From Ochotona curzoniae (taxonomy: Eukaryota; Chordata; Mammalia; Lagomorpha; Ochotonidae), in contig NW_024466607.1 of the NCBI RefSeq assembly GCF_017591425.1, forward strand, positions 10,734,501 through 10,798,500: DNA of 64,000 bases, written 5' to 3'. Positions within the stretch are counted from its first letter, which is position 1. Each line of letters starts with the position of its first letter. Under the pieces are notes generated by a model that had not been told where the DNA came from, searched no databases, and saw nothing but the letters and a program-made list of their open reading frames with translations. The position numbers were made by a program, and so were the translations under genes. Shown piece after piece: positions 41,802 to 53,944 of this stretch.

Positions 41802-43754
41802 TTATGCATAGATCTAAAACACTTACTTGCTTTAAAATATACACCTCTTTTAAGTGTATGTCCCACAAACTTTTTGAAATGCTGCTGTGTTCTAGTACAA
41901 AACACTGGAATGTTTTGCAGAGGGTGAGGTCTTACTCTGGCAGCAGGGGCGCACTTGAGCCTCTGGGTGCAGGAGGGTCCTCCCCACGTTCCCCAGATGC
42001 AGGCGGGATTCAGGGAGCATCCTGGCAGCCCCGAGCTGGGAGTCAGGTGGCGTGAGGGAAGTGGGGAGTCTAGGAAGTAGATTTTTTAAAATTTCTGGTG
42101 ACTTTTCCAGCCATTTGGTAATTGCAGTAAAAGCCAGTTGAGCAGTCCTAGCTACAAGGTTTGAATAGTTTGCTCTGTATCTAACTGAACCAGAAAATGA
42201 TAGGGATGGTGGAGGTTGGGGGATGAGGTAAGGTACAGTAACTAGATGGGGGATGGAGTGAGCTCATGGATAAAGGTGATTTGGAACAGGGTTTCTCTGG
42301 GACAGAGGTCTTCCGTGGAGCTCCAGTTACAGGAAGGGGTGGGAGGAGGGGACCCTGTGGACTCCCAGGAGTCACAGTTGGGCAGTCTGCCAGCGCCCCC
42401 CACCCTGTTCATCATGGTTGCTTCCTTGTTTAACATCGCCGGCTAACTGCCTCCCTGGTCCTGCCGGCAGTTACACCTCTCCCTCTTGGCTTTAACCTTG
42501 GATGAGAGCACAGACACATGGCCCGACATCCCTCCCATCTGGCTCTGCCGGGAAGTCCAAAGCCGCAGAACTGAGTGTGACCCCTTCAGGGCGCAGAGGT
42601 GGCGAGAACTGTCCCCTCACTCCTCTCCATCCTGTGCCCACGCTCACAGCAGGTGCGTGAAAAGCAGACCCTGCCGGGTCTCTCAAAGAGGGCATCTTGG
42701 GCAGCCCAGGGAAGGGTGACCTGGAAGCCCGGCGCTCAGTCTGGTCTGGGAGAAGTCGCTCTGGCTTTGCTACCCAAGGCCACCGGCACGGGCTGCCTTG
42801 GCTGCCATACTCCTCCGTGTCTGTGTGTCCTTCTGCATTGGTAAGGAACACGCACCTAACGGCTGTGCAAGGCCATGGATCATCCCACGCACACCTGGGA
42901 GGGCCATGCGACCTCAGCCAGGAGTCCTGGCGGGAAGCTCCACCTCGAGGGAGGGTGTGGCCCGGCGACTGGCAGAAAACAGACGGATTCTCAGGAACCC
43001 GTGCTCTCCCCACCGTGCGGACGGGAGCACATTGGGATGACGTGGAGCCAGCGCCCCAGGTGACTGACTTAAGGTGGGGCAGAGCGGATGAGCAAATGCC
43101 TCCCTCCCTGGTTCCCCTCAGTCCTTCCAGAGACCCCGGCAGCCTCCTGCTTGCACATTCTCCTTTCGTTTACATTACTTCTTTTCTGAATCACCACCGC
43201 TTCCTTATCAAGTATTGTGGCACTGATTTTCAAATAAACTTCTAGTACTTACTCAAGTCCTAACACAGGACTGAGATGAAATGCTAGTCTGACCTTCAGT
43301 CAACGATGACATACAAAGGTTACCTTTACTCAAAGGGAGGGTTTCAAATGGCCACACACCAAACCCAAGGACGGGCCCACATCTACAAATATCTCTGTGC
43401 TAGAGGTCCTCCCAAAAACATCCCACGGAAGATGTATAGAATGGGGGAAACCACGGATCTGACTTGTGCCATCACCTGCTGTTTCCTAGCAACACTGAAA
43501 GGAAGACGGTGCCGAGAGGCAGGCTGGGAAGCAGACACACTATGCTCAGCACTTTCCTACAGGATACGGCGGCTTAACCCACTGCACCAAAACGCCCACC
43601 CTCGTTGTGAAAAACAGTTATTGGGCATTTTTATTTTATATGTTTAAATTATAAAATATATAATGAATACATAATGGAAATATATAATGGAAATGTTGGA
43701 AAATAATAATAATAAAGAGTAAGGAAGAAAATAAACATTTCCTCTTTTCCCACG
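41802..43754. other. Intergenic sequence, nothing recognised
   Basis: Nearly 2 kb without a recognised repeat. The longest frames in the window outside SINEs lie here (42492-43013 minus, 173 codons; 42697-43245 plus, 182 codons), overlapping on opposite strands. Neither shows a domain, and both coincide with GC-rich sequence. Confidence 0.5.
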
Positions 43755-43950
43755 CACAAAGAATCACTGTTAATATGTTGCTTCTCTGCCTTTTCCCTTG
43801 AAGCTCAGATTATACAGTATGTCCTGTTTTGTAATCTGATTTATTTTTAACCTTATCACATATTTCCAGGACATGTTTGCAGGCTGTTAGATAACCTTCT
43901 AATGAATGATTAGCTATGCTCACGGTGTATTTCCCATTAGAGCCACCCAT
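43755..43950 (+). mobile_element. Possible ancient LINE remnant
   Basis: The run tgtcctgttttgtaatctg to ttatcacatatttccaggacatg, followed by a taaccttctaatgaatgatt segment, resembles the 3' region of ancient L1-type elements. The match is weak. Confidence 0.3.
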
Positions 43951-43952
43951 GG

Positions 43953-44046
43953 AGAGGAAGCGGAGCAGCTGGGACATGGACTAGTCCCATATGGGACCCT
44001 GGCACTTGCAAGGTGAGGAATTAGCCACTGAGTCATCACACCTGGA
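43953..44046 (-). mobile_element. CSINE head-side fragment
   Basis: aagcggagcagctgggacatgg, catatgggaccctggcac and gccactgagtcatcacacctgg form the reversed head part of an old copy. The rest is missing. Confidence 0.7.
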
Positions 44047-44170
44047 AACATGTTGTTCAGTTGCTTCCTAGAACGGCTGAGTCAGTCTACACTGCAGCCA
44101 TTCCTGTATGCAAATGTGTGACGTGTTCAGTGAGTCATTCTTAGTCACCATCTTCTGACATCGTCAAATT

Positions 44171-44493
44171 TCTTTTTTTTTTTAAAGATGTATTTTTGTT
44201 GGACATCAGATATACAGAGGGGGAGAGACAGAGAGGAAGATCTTCTGTCCGACGGTTCACTCCCCAAGGGCTGAAATGGCTGCAGCTGAGCTGATCCAAA
44301 GCCAAGAGCCCGGAGCCTCTTCTGGATGTCCCACAGAGGTGCAGGGTCCCAAGGCTTTGGGCTGTCCTCAACTGCTTTCCAAGGCCACAAGCAGGGAGAT
44401 AGATGGGAAGTGGGCCAGTAGAACCAGTGCCCATATGGGATCCTGGCGCATTCAAGGCGAGGACTTTAACTACTAGGCTATCACACTGGGCCC
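44171..44493 (-). mobile_element. CSINE
   Basis: T-run and aaagatgtatttttgttgg on the left, actaggctatcacactgggccc on the right. Some short body deletions. Confidence 0.92.
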
Positions 44494-44644
44494 TTTTCTT
44501 TCTTTTTTTTTTTTTAAGTTGTCACCCCCATCTATGTCAGTCACTTCTCTAGATAATTCTGGAGCTGAGCAAAGATTTCCATGTCAAGCTTGCCCCTGCT
44601 GCCCATAACTACGCATTTCAAATAAATAAACTTTTCAAAAATAA

Positions 44645-44965
44645 ATCATGTTAAAGTGGCTAATTCAGTGGCACATAGTGTAAGCAAAAAAAAAAATAAA
44701 TAAAATTGTGCAAACATCCACTCTAGCTCCAAAACAGTTCCTTTGCCCCGAGAAGGAGACCCTCTGCCCATTAGGCAGTCAGTCCCCCACACCCTTCCCT
44801 GCACCCCTTGGCCACCAGCAGCGTGTCTTCTACAGAAGGCTCTCTTCTGAATCCACTTGTCCTCTCGAAGTGCGTTCATGTGACGTGCGCCTTTCTGGGC
44901 CTGGCTTTGAGGCCTTATAGCATGTGCTATTCTTCCTTCTTTTATATAGCTCAATGATACTTCCC
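44645..44965 (+). mobile_element. Ancient L1 3' region
   Basis: The order gtggctaattcagtggcacatagtg, gtgcaaacatccactctagc, aggcagtcagtcccccacaccc, then gcctggcttt and tatagctcaatgatacttcc follows the ancient mammalian L1 (L1M-type) 3' region, with substantial divergence. Confidence 0.55.
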
Positions 44966-45593
44966 TAAGTAAATACACGGCGATTTGTGGGGCAGCCTGA
45001 GCCGTTCCCGGGCATTCGGGCTGCTCTTGCTTGCTCTTTTGTACTGGAACTTGTTCCGCAGGTTACACTTTGCTGTCACTTTCCTGGCTGAGGTCCCACA
45101 GTGAGTTCCTCAACTCGGTTGCTGAAGAGTACACATCACTGACTCACCCCACAAAGTCACCTGATTCCTTGAGAGGCCCTCTTTTATCTTGATGTGAGCT
45201 CATTTCTCTCATTTTCCTTCAACGCAAGCCAAAACCATTTGCACGCGGTCCACCAGACAACCGTGCGGCTCTTTGATAGCTGAGGCTTCGAAAGAGAACA
45301 CTCAAATGGAATGGAGGCAAGCCATGGTGTTCCAGAAGGCGCTTCTGATTTAGCTGGGGGAAATGTGAGCCAAAGAAACATTCACCAGACTTTTCTCTGT
45401 CTTTCCACATGGTTCTACAATGTACACATTCAACCGGACAGCACAAGGAGGGGCCAGTCATTTGAGTGTATAGATAAGAGGCCAAAGAAGGAATTAGCAG
45501 AACTGATGGTCTTTACCTAGTGTGGTTTGTGTTTTTGTTATTGTTTTGTTTTTTTGTTTTTAACACTGGCTTTAAGGCAGGGCTCCTATTACA
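44966..45593. other. Intergenic sequence, nothing recognised
   Basis: Unique-looking sequence with a T/G-rich run at 45530-45560. Confidence 0.5.
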
Positions 45594-45893
45594 AGGACTG
45601 GCACCATGGCGTAACAGGCTAAGTCTCTGTTTGCAGTACTGGCATCCCATGTGGGCACTGTTTCAGGTCCCAGCTCCGTGCCTGTGGCCTGGGAAAGCAG
45701 CAGAGGATGGTCCAAGTCCTTGGGACCCTACACCTACATGGAAGACTCAGAAGAAGCTCCTGGCTCCCAGCTTTGGACTGGCTTGCTCTGGCTGCATGGC
45801 CATTTGGGAGAATGACAGGAGATACTCCTCTCTTTGTCTCTCCTCTCTCTGTGACTCTGCCTTTCAAATAAAAAATAAACTAAGAAAAAAATA
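45594..45893 (+). mobile_element. CSINE, old copy
   Basis: Head ggactggcaccatggcgtaacagg, core ggcctgggaaagcagcagagg, end cctttcaaataaaaaataaac, of the older ggctggcaccatggc subfamily. Confidence 0.85.
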
Positions 45894-46164
45894 ACAATAT
45901 GCAACATATATGGAATGAGGCAGACATGCCTGTGACCACTCCTCTTGCTTAACAAAGCTGCTGCCAGCTCATTCTGCATGTCCCATTGTTGGCCACACAT
46001 GGGAACCCACGGGGGTTATGGCCAACATGTCAGAATTAAGAGCTTGCAGTTCATCCACTTATTTTCTTCTAATATGTATTCTGAGGGGGGCTTAACTTAG
46101 TTGGCTCCACTAGCACATCTCACCTAGGAAGAGAAATTTCACTGAAGATTGGAATAAGCTTTCA

Positions 46165-47197
46165 ATTGTGTTTGCAGCCACTGTTGCGCCACCGTCACTC
46201 TGTAACACCTATGCCATCTCTTGCTCGCCGAGCTCCAACCGAAGGAGAAGAGGGAAGGTAAGGAAGTACTTGTACCATGGCTCGTACAACCAGGCTGCCC
46301 ACAAATTGGTGACAAATGGCTAAAAGGCCGCTCGTAAGAGTGCGCCCTCTACTGGAGGGGTGAAGAAACCTCACCGTTACAGGCCTGGTACTGTGGGGCT
46401 CAGTGAACTGAGCCGTTATCACAAGTCCACTGAGCTGCTGATTCACAAACTCCCCTTCCAACGTCTGGTGTGAGAAATTGCTCAGGATTTCAAAACTGAT
46501 TTGCACTTCAGAGTACAGCTGTTGGTGCTTTGCAGGAGGCAAGTGAGGCCTATCTGGCTGGCCTTTTTGTAGACACCAACCTGTGTGCCTTCCATGCCAA
46601 ACATGCAACAATTATGCCAAAAGACATCCAGCTAGCAGGCCGCATACGTGGAAAACATGCTTAAGAATCCACTGTGATGGGAAACATTTCATTCTCAAAA
46701 CAATTTTTTTTTCTCTTCTTCCTGTTACAGGTGGTTCTGAATATCAGATTTTTTCCCCCCGTGAGGTCAAAAGGTACCTAAGTACATGATTATAAGTGGA
46801 AAAATAGGGGATAAAAATCAGGTATTGGCATTTTTTCCATTTTTATTTGTGTGTGCATTTTTAATATAAATGCCGGGACATAAAGCATTCATTCAAGTCA
46901 AAATGTTTCAGTGGACAAACTTCAGCAGCTCAACTTTATAACAACTACAAATAAAACTGTTAAAATTTTCTGAACAATGCCAGCATTTGGATTTTTTTAA
47001 GAAAACAAAAATTTAAAAATTTCTTACTGACGGCAACTAAATGGTGTTTGTAGTATTTTTATCATACAGTAGCCTCTGTCCATTCATATGCTTTTTTGAG
47101 TTGTCCTGCATGCAAGTACATGCTTTTAATGCTGTCTGCTTTCTGTGCTGTTCCTGCAAGTTTGCTATTAAAATACATTAAACTAAAAAAAAAAAAA
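46165..47197 (+). pseudogene. Processed pseudogene of histone H3.3 (H3-3A type)
   Basis: An intronless, full-length retrocopy: a 5' UTR from gtgtttgcagcc (46168), start-codon position 46277, coding region to TAA at 46662-46664, then a 3' UTR collinear with H3-3A mRNA and an A-run at 47183-47197. H3.3 is the replication-independent H3 variant. Recognisable segments include [32 protein letters not shown] and [17 protein letters not shown] sequence. Disabling changes are visible: about 20 bases are missing around 46308-46318, there is a TGA at 46471-46473 in place of an Arg codon, and several CpG-decay substitutions. The flanks aagattggaataa (from 46146) and aagatatgaaataa (from 47197) resemble an eroded target duplication. 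It should make no H3.3. Confidence 0.93.
46342..46355 (-). promoter_or_regulatory. CTCF-core match inside the H3.3 pseudogene
   Basis: The minus strand reads CCAGTAGAGGGCGC, a perfect fit to CCASYAGRKGGCGC. It comes from the H3.3 coding sequence (Ser-Ala-Pro-Ser-Thr-Gly) and has been preserved here. Confidence 0.5.
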
Positions 47198-47907
47198 GAT
47201 ATGAAATAAAACTTTTATGACCAAATCTCAAGGACCACAGACTTTGGGACTTGTTTCGTCGGCTTCTTTGTGTTTTGATTTTTCAAGCAATTCAAATGAA
47301 ATCCATCTAGACACATTCCATGTGACTCCCACTTCTTTTCTGGCAAACAGTGGAAAGCTTGGCCTTAGGATTCTGTGCAGCGTGTTCTGGTCCCAGAGGA
47401 CAGGGAGGGTGTTCCGATGTGGATGGAAGATCCGCAGGCGCTGATCAAAGGTACTGAGATCCTCAGGTAAGACGCCTGAGCACAACAGCCTCCCTTGGAA
47501 GAGCATCTCTCACTGGGCAGCAAGAACCAGAAGGTTCCGTAGGTAAACTGTGTTCTCCTTGGCTGCCTGCGGTTAGACCGTTAGGGGAATGTGAGTGGAT
47601 TGGAGAGGAAGATGTTTTGCAACGTACACAGAAGATGTATTGTGAGACCCGTTTGGTTTGGTCACACATGCCGGAAACCACACAAATGAAGCCTAGAAAG
47701 GTTCTTTACTGATTCATTAGACTGCAGAGGGAGAGTTACAGCTTTCTTTAGTGGTAGTTGAATCTAGGTAGTCAAACAGTAACTCAAGTTCTGTCTTCTT
47801 CAGTGTAATCTTCACTGTGAAGCCATCGCTGGGGTCAGGCTAGCCCCAGGTGGACCAAAAGGCAGGGAAGGGTGCTTCCCCAGAAAAACAGCCATGGTTT
47901 CCAGGTA
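47198..47907. other. Intergenic sequence, nothing recognised
   Basis: Unique-looking sequence between the H3.3 pseudogene and an old SINE. Confidence 0.5.
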
Positions 47908-48182
47908 ACAGCCAGTGTGGTACACAGTGAGTTAAGCCTCCGCCTGCAAAGCCAACGTACTTTATTGGAGCACCATTTCAAATCCTGTCTGCTCTGTTTC
48001 CAATGCAGTTTCCTGCTAATGTGCAAGGGAGGGTGACAAAAGATGACTCACGTGTTGGCGTCCCTGTGTCAGAGATCTAGATGGAGTCCCTAACTTCTGG
48101 TTGGCTCAGTCCCAAATGCTGCAGCTATTTGGGGAGTGAACCGGTAGATGGGCAATCTCTCTCTCTCTTTCTGTCTCTCTCC
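47908..48182 (+). mobile_element. CSINE, old copy
   Basis: Head acagccagtgtggtacacagtgagttaagcc in diverged form; end with a long CT run (ctctctctctctttctgtc). The poly(A) tail is lost. Confidence 0.7.
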
Positions 48183-48224
48183 CAGTGGCCCTGGACATCA
48201 CGCCGCCTGATCGCATGTCTCTTG

Positions 48225-48535
48225 CTGTCAACTGAATGGTCCCATTCCCAACTCACGTATCACAATCCCAATCCCAGCGTGCCGGCATTAGGAGCCAGGA
48301 GCTCAGTGGGATGAGAGTAGTGTGGCTGAGACAGAGACTCAGGAGAATACCCCTCCCATCCTGAGGGGACACTCAGACACCCCAATCCATGAGGCAGGAA
48401 GAAGGTTCCTCAGCAGAGAGGAAAACTGCTCACATTTTGGGCTAAGACTTCCCAGTCTTTGTAACTGTGAGCAACAAATTGCTCTTGTTTGTAAACAAAC
48501 TGGTTTACACCATTTTGTTAAAGCAGCTCAAATGC
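48225..48535 (+). mobile_element. MaLR-type LTR remnant
   Basis: gtcaactgaatggtcccattccc, gtgccggcattaggagccagg, and the 3' landmark ctgtgagcaacaaattgctcttgtttg followed by ttacaccattttgttaaagcag match the order of MLT1/MST LTRs. Diverged, with no internal part. Confidence 0.55.
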
Positions 48536-50739
48536 AAGCACCACTTCTCGAATCTGCTGTGCGCCGGACACTGCTGAGAGTTGCCCTGAAGAGTGACTTT
48601 GTGCTCTCATAGAATTTGCATTTTAAGGGCAATGTGTTCTGTGTGGGATTCCCAAAAGACTAGCTGCTGCCTTCCTCATGAATACCCACACAGCGGCTGG
48701 GGAGGGGAAAACCAGGGCCAGGCTGCACCCAGGCTGAGCCTGAGCCGAGGATCAGCCATAGAGGGTTGACAGAGGACAAGCTCCTAGAAGAGAAGGGCGT
48801 GGCAAAGGCTGAAGGGGGAGGAGCTAAGCAAGGAAGTGGTCTCTGGTGGGGTCAGCTCAGGCTAGTCTCACTGAAGGCTCAGCAGCAGCATGAAGGTACC
48901 ACAGGTGGCTTCCAGCCTGGGCGGGGAGGCTGAGTCTTTTGGGCCCACGTGTCAGACACATTCATTACAGGCTGCTGTAGGTGAGCGAGCCCCTCTCCTG
49001 CCAGAGCCATCCTCTGGAGCAGCCAGCTGGGCCTGAGAAGGCAGTGGGTGGAGTGCCAACAGTGTCATTCTAGCCAGGATATCATTGGGTAAATGCGCCT
49101 TTCCGTAAAGAGTCAGGATAACAGATTCCATAGCAGCAGTTTGTTTTTTTTTTAATTGCTAAGTGATATAGCCAGAGATCACAATAATAATAATACCACA
49201 GGGAGATGACTTTAAACTTTCCTAGGGCCTTTGGTAGCTGTTTTCAGCCCAAAATAATAAAAATGATAATGATGGATTAAAGCCAGGTTGCACACTGAGT
49301 CCTTCTCAACGACACCTGGGGTTTTTTCAGAAACATTAAGGGAATGAGATTGAATACTGTAAATTATGCTTGGCAGCTGGAAAATGCCACTCCCACCAGG
49401 AAATCTGTGCTTGCTACAAATGGATGCACTCTCTGATGAAGTCAGGACAATTACAGCCATGAATCATTTGTAACTGAAACCTTGTAACTGAATAAAATGG
49501 GAGCTGAAAACTGCAAATGGGGTTTGTCAGTAATGGACACAAGATTGCCTCTATTGGAACTTTCACTGCAGACAATGAAGGGATCTGGTCAAAGTCTTAT
49601 GCCTTCTGCTATTTTAAGATGGCTTTGCCTGTTGGAAATTGCAGCTTTATCAACTGTAACAACGCCACAGGCGTAAAGAAGAGCTGGAGTCCTCAGTGAC
49701 GCAGGAAGGGAAGAATTGAAGTCTGGTGGGGGAGCTCAGCATGAGCAGGTCACCTGAGCTGGAGTTTGTAAGCCTGCAGCCACAGTGAGAAATGCCTGGT
49801 TGGGTGTTGTGTTAATAAGATGGGAAGAAGATCCCTCCACAGGACACACATAGCTTATAATCAACACCAACATGACTTTTGTCATTTTATGTGCTTTGGT
49901 TTGGGTGTTTCCTTGCAAACACTCAGCCATCTACCCACGGAGCCTCTGCCCAAGTCTGCATTGTGCCTCTTAAACTTTCAGCTTCCAAAAATTGTGACCC
50001 ACACAAACCTGTTTCCTTCTCAAGTACCTTGACTCACGCATTTCCGTAGAGTAAAGTTGACAGACACACCATCATATTCATTAACATGACCTGGGCATAG
50101 CCGGAGGCACCTATCCTGAAAAATATCCTTAAAATTCACAACACCCCAGCCCTGCTTGAAAGACACAGCCTAGGAAACATCAACAAAACAGCAAACACCA
50201 TCCTAGGGAACATGGATAGTTTCTTCCCAAAGTCTCTCCTGACTCCTCATCTCAAAATCCTTAATATATTATTTCCATTGTCAGTTCCACATCATCTTGA
50301 TCCTCATCCAGTCTTAACTGAGGAGCTCACTGAAAGGTCTGCTTTAAAGGAAACTTATCCTCAGTTAAACCCAGCTTTGCTCCTTGAAGACGCAGCTGAG
50401 TCCCCAGCCCAGCACAGTCTTTCTTACTGCAGTGAACAGTGACCACAGTGTGGGCTAAGCAGTGGGCTGCCTTGGTGGGATGTAGGGATATTGTACTTGG
50501 CAATGTCTAATAGATGTAGCTTTCCTCAAGAATAAATCTTAATATTTGCTTTTCCTCCATCCTCTACTTCTTGTCCTCGGGCTATTGTAGGAGCCTTCAC
50601 TTGTTTTCTAGCACTCTATATTCCCTTAAGAAAATAAGGGATATCAATAAATCTTAAAAACAAATGGGAAAATTATATATAAATTTTTATATTCCTAATG
50701 TGAAAACTGTGACATATGTAAAACAAAAACAAGATAGGT
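48536..50739. other. Intergenic sequence, nothing recognised
   Basis: About 2.2 kb without a recognised repeat or exon. It includes a short, polypurine-rich stretch near 48780-48840 and an AT-rich end at 50640-50720. A 60-codon open frame at 49517-49699 shows no known domain. Confidence 0.5.
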
Positions 50740-51101
50740 AGGCCCAACACGGTAGCCTAGTGGCTTAAAATCCTTAGCTTGCACACATCAGAATCCCATA
50801 TGGGCGCCGGTTCATATCCCGGCTGCTTCACTTCCCTTCTAGCTCCCTGCTTGTGGCCTGGGAAAGCAGTAGAGGATGGCCCAAAGCCTAGGGACCCTGT
50901 GCCTGCACGGGAGACCTAGAAGAAACTCTTAGCTCCTGGCTCCTGCCTTTGGATCAGCTCAGCTCCAGCCGATGAGACCACTGGGAATGAATCAGTGGAT
51001 GTAACATCTTTTTCTCTTCTCTCCTTCTTATTTATTTTATTTATTTATTTCTTATTTATTTCTCTCTTCTTATTTATTTTAAAATAAATAAATCTTAAAA
51101 A
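50740..51101 (+). mobile_element. CSINE with expanded TTTA tail
   Basis: Head aggcccaacacggtagcctagtgg. Its 3' end has expanded into ttatttatttatttctt-type repeats (51025-51080), so the copy is longer than normal. Confidence 0.92.
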
Positions 51102-51629
51102 TGAGACAGGCAAGACAAATTCATAAACTTTGAAAAAGGTAAAAATGGATACAAATACTCAATAATGCAGATTGCTCAACAATGCCTGTAAAATGGTGCC
51201 TCCCCCAAACAGCAGCACCCCTTCCCGGTGACTTCCTTCCCACACTCAGCAGCCATGACCTCATTCTGCGTTTTCCTCCTGTTTCACGGATGCCTCTCTC
51301 AGTCCTCTGCCCCTCCCTCTTATTCTCCTGCACTTCATAAGGGTGCGTTTCCGGGCTCAGTCCCCAGAGTTCTCCTTCATCTAGTTATAAATACCATCTC
51401 TTAACTAACATTCAGGATCTTCAAAGTTAATGAAAATTGAGTATTAATAAAAAAATTGTAAATGGATTTAAAATATTCTTGCACCAAAGTAACCTTTAAT
51501 TCTATTTCCCTCAAACTGTCGGAAGTCCCCACATATGTCCATTCCAGCCTTCTCTCTGCACAACAAATTCAGGGTTCCAGTTGTCCTCTTAACATTAGAA
51601 ACACAGCATTTTGGAATCTAAATTCCTGG
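51102..51629. other. Intergenic sequence, nothing recognised
   Basis: Unique-looking sequence. Confidence 0.5.
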
Positions 51630-52017
51630 GTTCAGGTTCAACCTGTTGCAGCCTTCTCATCTCAGTGGAAGCAGCTCTAGAAAGTCATTCAAGCCCAAAC
51701 CTTGGTGTGATCCTCTTGGGCTCCCGACAGCTACTCTGTCAGGAAGTTCTGTTGGCTCCACCTTTACAATATATCCCAACTCAGTCACTCCTCTCCACTC
51801 TGTTGCTCCCACCCGTTCCAAGACACCATCACCTTCCCCACGACCCTGGCTTCTCCGTTTCCCTGCCTTCACCTGCACTCCACGGCCAGTTCCTCACAAA
51901 GCCATCATCATGAGCTCTTCAAAACAAACTAAGAAGGATCATAGCACTCGTCTGTCTAAAAATCATTTCATTAAGAGTCAAAAAATCAACAAAATCCTGA
52001 GGTAAATGGCTAAGCTT

Positions 52018-52262
52018 AGCTGTTCAGACACTGGTTAAGACTCTTGCATCGCACCCAGCCCCTGCGTTCATCCTCCTGCGAATGCACACCTTGGGGGGCG
52101 GCACGTGCCTGCCCGCTCTGGTAACTGAGTCCCTGCCGCCCACATGGGAGAGACAGATATTGAGTTCTTGGTTCTTGGACTCAGCCATAGTGGAGGATTT
52201 TGGGAACTGGCAGTGAACGGAAGCCTTTCCTCTCTCTGTGCCTCTGTGTATATACGCATATT
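52018..52262 (+). mobile_element. CSINE, very old copy
   Basis: gttcagacactggttaagactcttgcatcgc head-like start; ccgcccacatgggagagac and ccatagtggaggattttggg body traces; CT-rich end. The tail runs into TA-rich sequence. Confidence 0.5.
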
Positions 52263-52489
52263 TTATGTGTACATATAATGTGTATTTTGCATGTATATTA
52301 TTTTATAGGTATGCTTTATAGACATATGTATATTTTTCCCTTTGTATCTCAAATAAATATTTTTAAGCACTGAAAAGCCCTTCCAAAGCGCTCCCACATA
52401 CAAATCACCCCTCTGCTTACAACCCATGCCATCTTTTTAATGAGGCCTACTCTGACCCCTGTATATTAGAGTACGATCTTGAAGGTGTT

Positions 52490-52745
52490 TGGCCAGGGGT
52501 TAAACTATCACTTAAAACACCATCACCCCATGATGAAATGCCTGAGTTTTAGTACTGGCTCTACTCTACATTCTAGTTTCCTGTTAACGTACACCGTGGG
52601 AGGCAGACTTGAACTCTGTATGTTCAAGTCTCTGCCATTAACACAGGAGACCTGGATGGAGTTCTGGACTCCGGGGTTCAGTTTGGTCCACATCTGGCTG
52701 TTGTAAGCATTTTGGGAGTAAACTAGTAAATAAACAAATAGAAGT
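52490..52745 (+). mobile_element. CSINE, very old copy
   Basis: ccaggggttaaactatcac head, actggctctactctac box region, caggagacctggatggagttc, and ttttgggagtaaactagtaaataaac end. Confidence 0.55.
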
Positions 52746-53010
52746 ATGTGTTCCCAGTCCTCCCTCCTCATCCCTTCATCCCTACTCTGGTATTTTGGAA
52801 AAACATCAGCCCTCTCCATGGCATCTGTAACATTGTTTTATAATTTGCTCATTTATTACAAGTTTTGTTTATCATCTGTTTCCTCTCACTAAAACCAAAG
52901 TCTACAAAAGGCAAGATCATTTTATGTTTTATTCATTGAAAGGTTCCACACACCTAGAATAGCGCCCGGCATGATGCAGTAGGTACTCAATAAATATGTC
53001 TGGAATGAAT

Positions 53011-53944
53011 ATACTTTCTTCATGCTAAGATGGCACATTAGCAATGTCTGATCATGTATTAAGTAGAAAAGGAAATGTCAGAAACAAATGATCAGGATGC
53101 ATTTAATAACCATAGGGCGATGTTCAGCTGTTCTTCCACATCTGTAGGGAGTAGGTTCCAGGACTATGTGGACACCACAGCCATGGATGCTCAAGTTGCT
53201 CATTCAAAATGGGCACAGTGTTTGAGCACACACACACGTCTTCCCAAGCACTCTAGAGACTGCCTACTGCCGTCCACATAGTTGTTCAAGGAATAATGAT
53301 AAGAATGCCTGTATGTTAGGTGCAGGCAGAATTCTGTTCACGTTTTCAATTCAAGCTGACTGAATCGTCTGATACAGACCTCTTGAAGGTTTCAGAACAT
53401 TTTTCTGTGTCTTCCTTTGCTTCCCAGTGTCTGTCTTCCTGCCTTCCCTTTCTGCGGAGACATCCATGCCTGTGATCTCTGGGCAACACTCTGCTTGTGT
53501 CTAACACCTCCATGTCCAACTGCAAGGCTTCAGTGACAGAGATGCCACCTGAGGACAGGCTGTGGGTCAGCAGCCACCTGCACACCAACACACAGAACAC
53601 AGCCTGCCCATGAACTTGTTGGCCCATGAAAGATAAGAGAGCAAATGAGGGACAGTGACTACTTCGGCACTGATCTGACCTACAGCATGCCCCTAAGTGG
53701 GCTGTTACACCAGGACCCTATGCCCAACAGCTCACTGAGCTTCCCACACTGGCAGCTCTGTGTAAGCTGGTTCCATGGTCCCTGTGTCAGCTCCTTGAGC
53801 TGTTGTGACTGTGGGAATCAGGTACTTGATGCTCACTGCATTTTCTTTATTGAATACTCTTGTAAAATAGAAGCCTAGCAGGCCTGCGGGAAAGTGATCA
53901 AATCACAAATGTACAGCAGCACTTACGGCCTGCGAGTTCAACAA
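53011..53944. other. Intergenic sequence, nothing recognised
   Basis: Unique-looking sequence; the part at 53640-53880 may belong to the adjacent LTR remnant but cannot be assigned. Confidence 0.45.

Larger units (their letters stand above)
51630..53010 (+). mobile_element. Ancient L2 LINE remnant, split by old SINEs
   Basis: The 3' end is the clearest part: cctagaatagcgcccggcatgatgcagtagg, then tactcaataaatatgtctgg and aatgaat (52960-53008), matching the L2 3' terminus. Earlier parts fit too: ccaagacaccatcaccttcc at 51817 and gaggcctactctgacccctg at 52443. Old SINEs at 52018 and 52490 interrupt it. Confidence 0.6.

Noticed and set aside
42492..43245. Overlapping 173- and 182-codon frames on opposite strands
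   Set aside because: No recognisable domain, no splice or promoter context, and both follow local GC bias.
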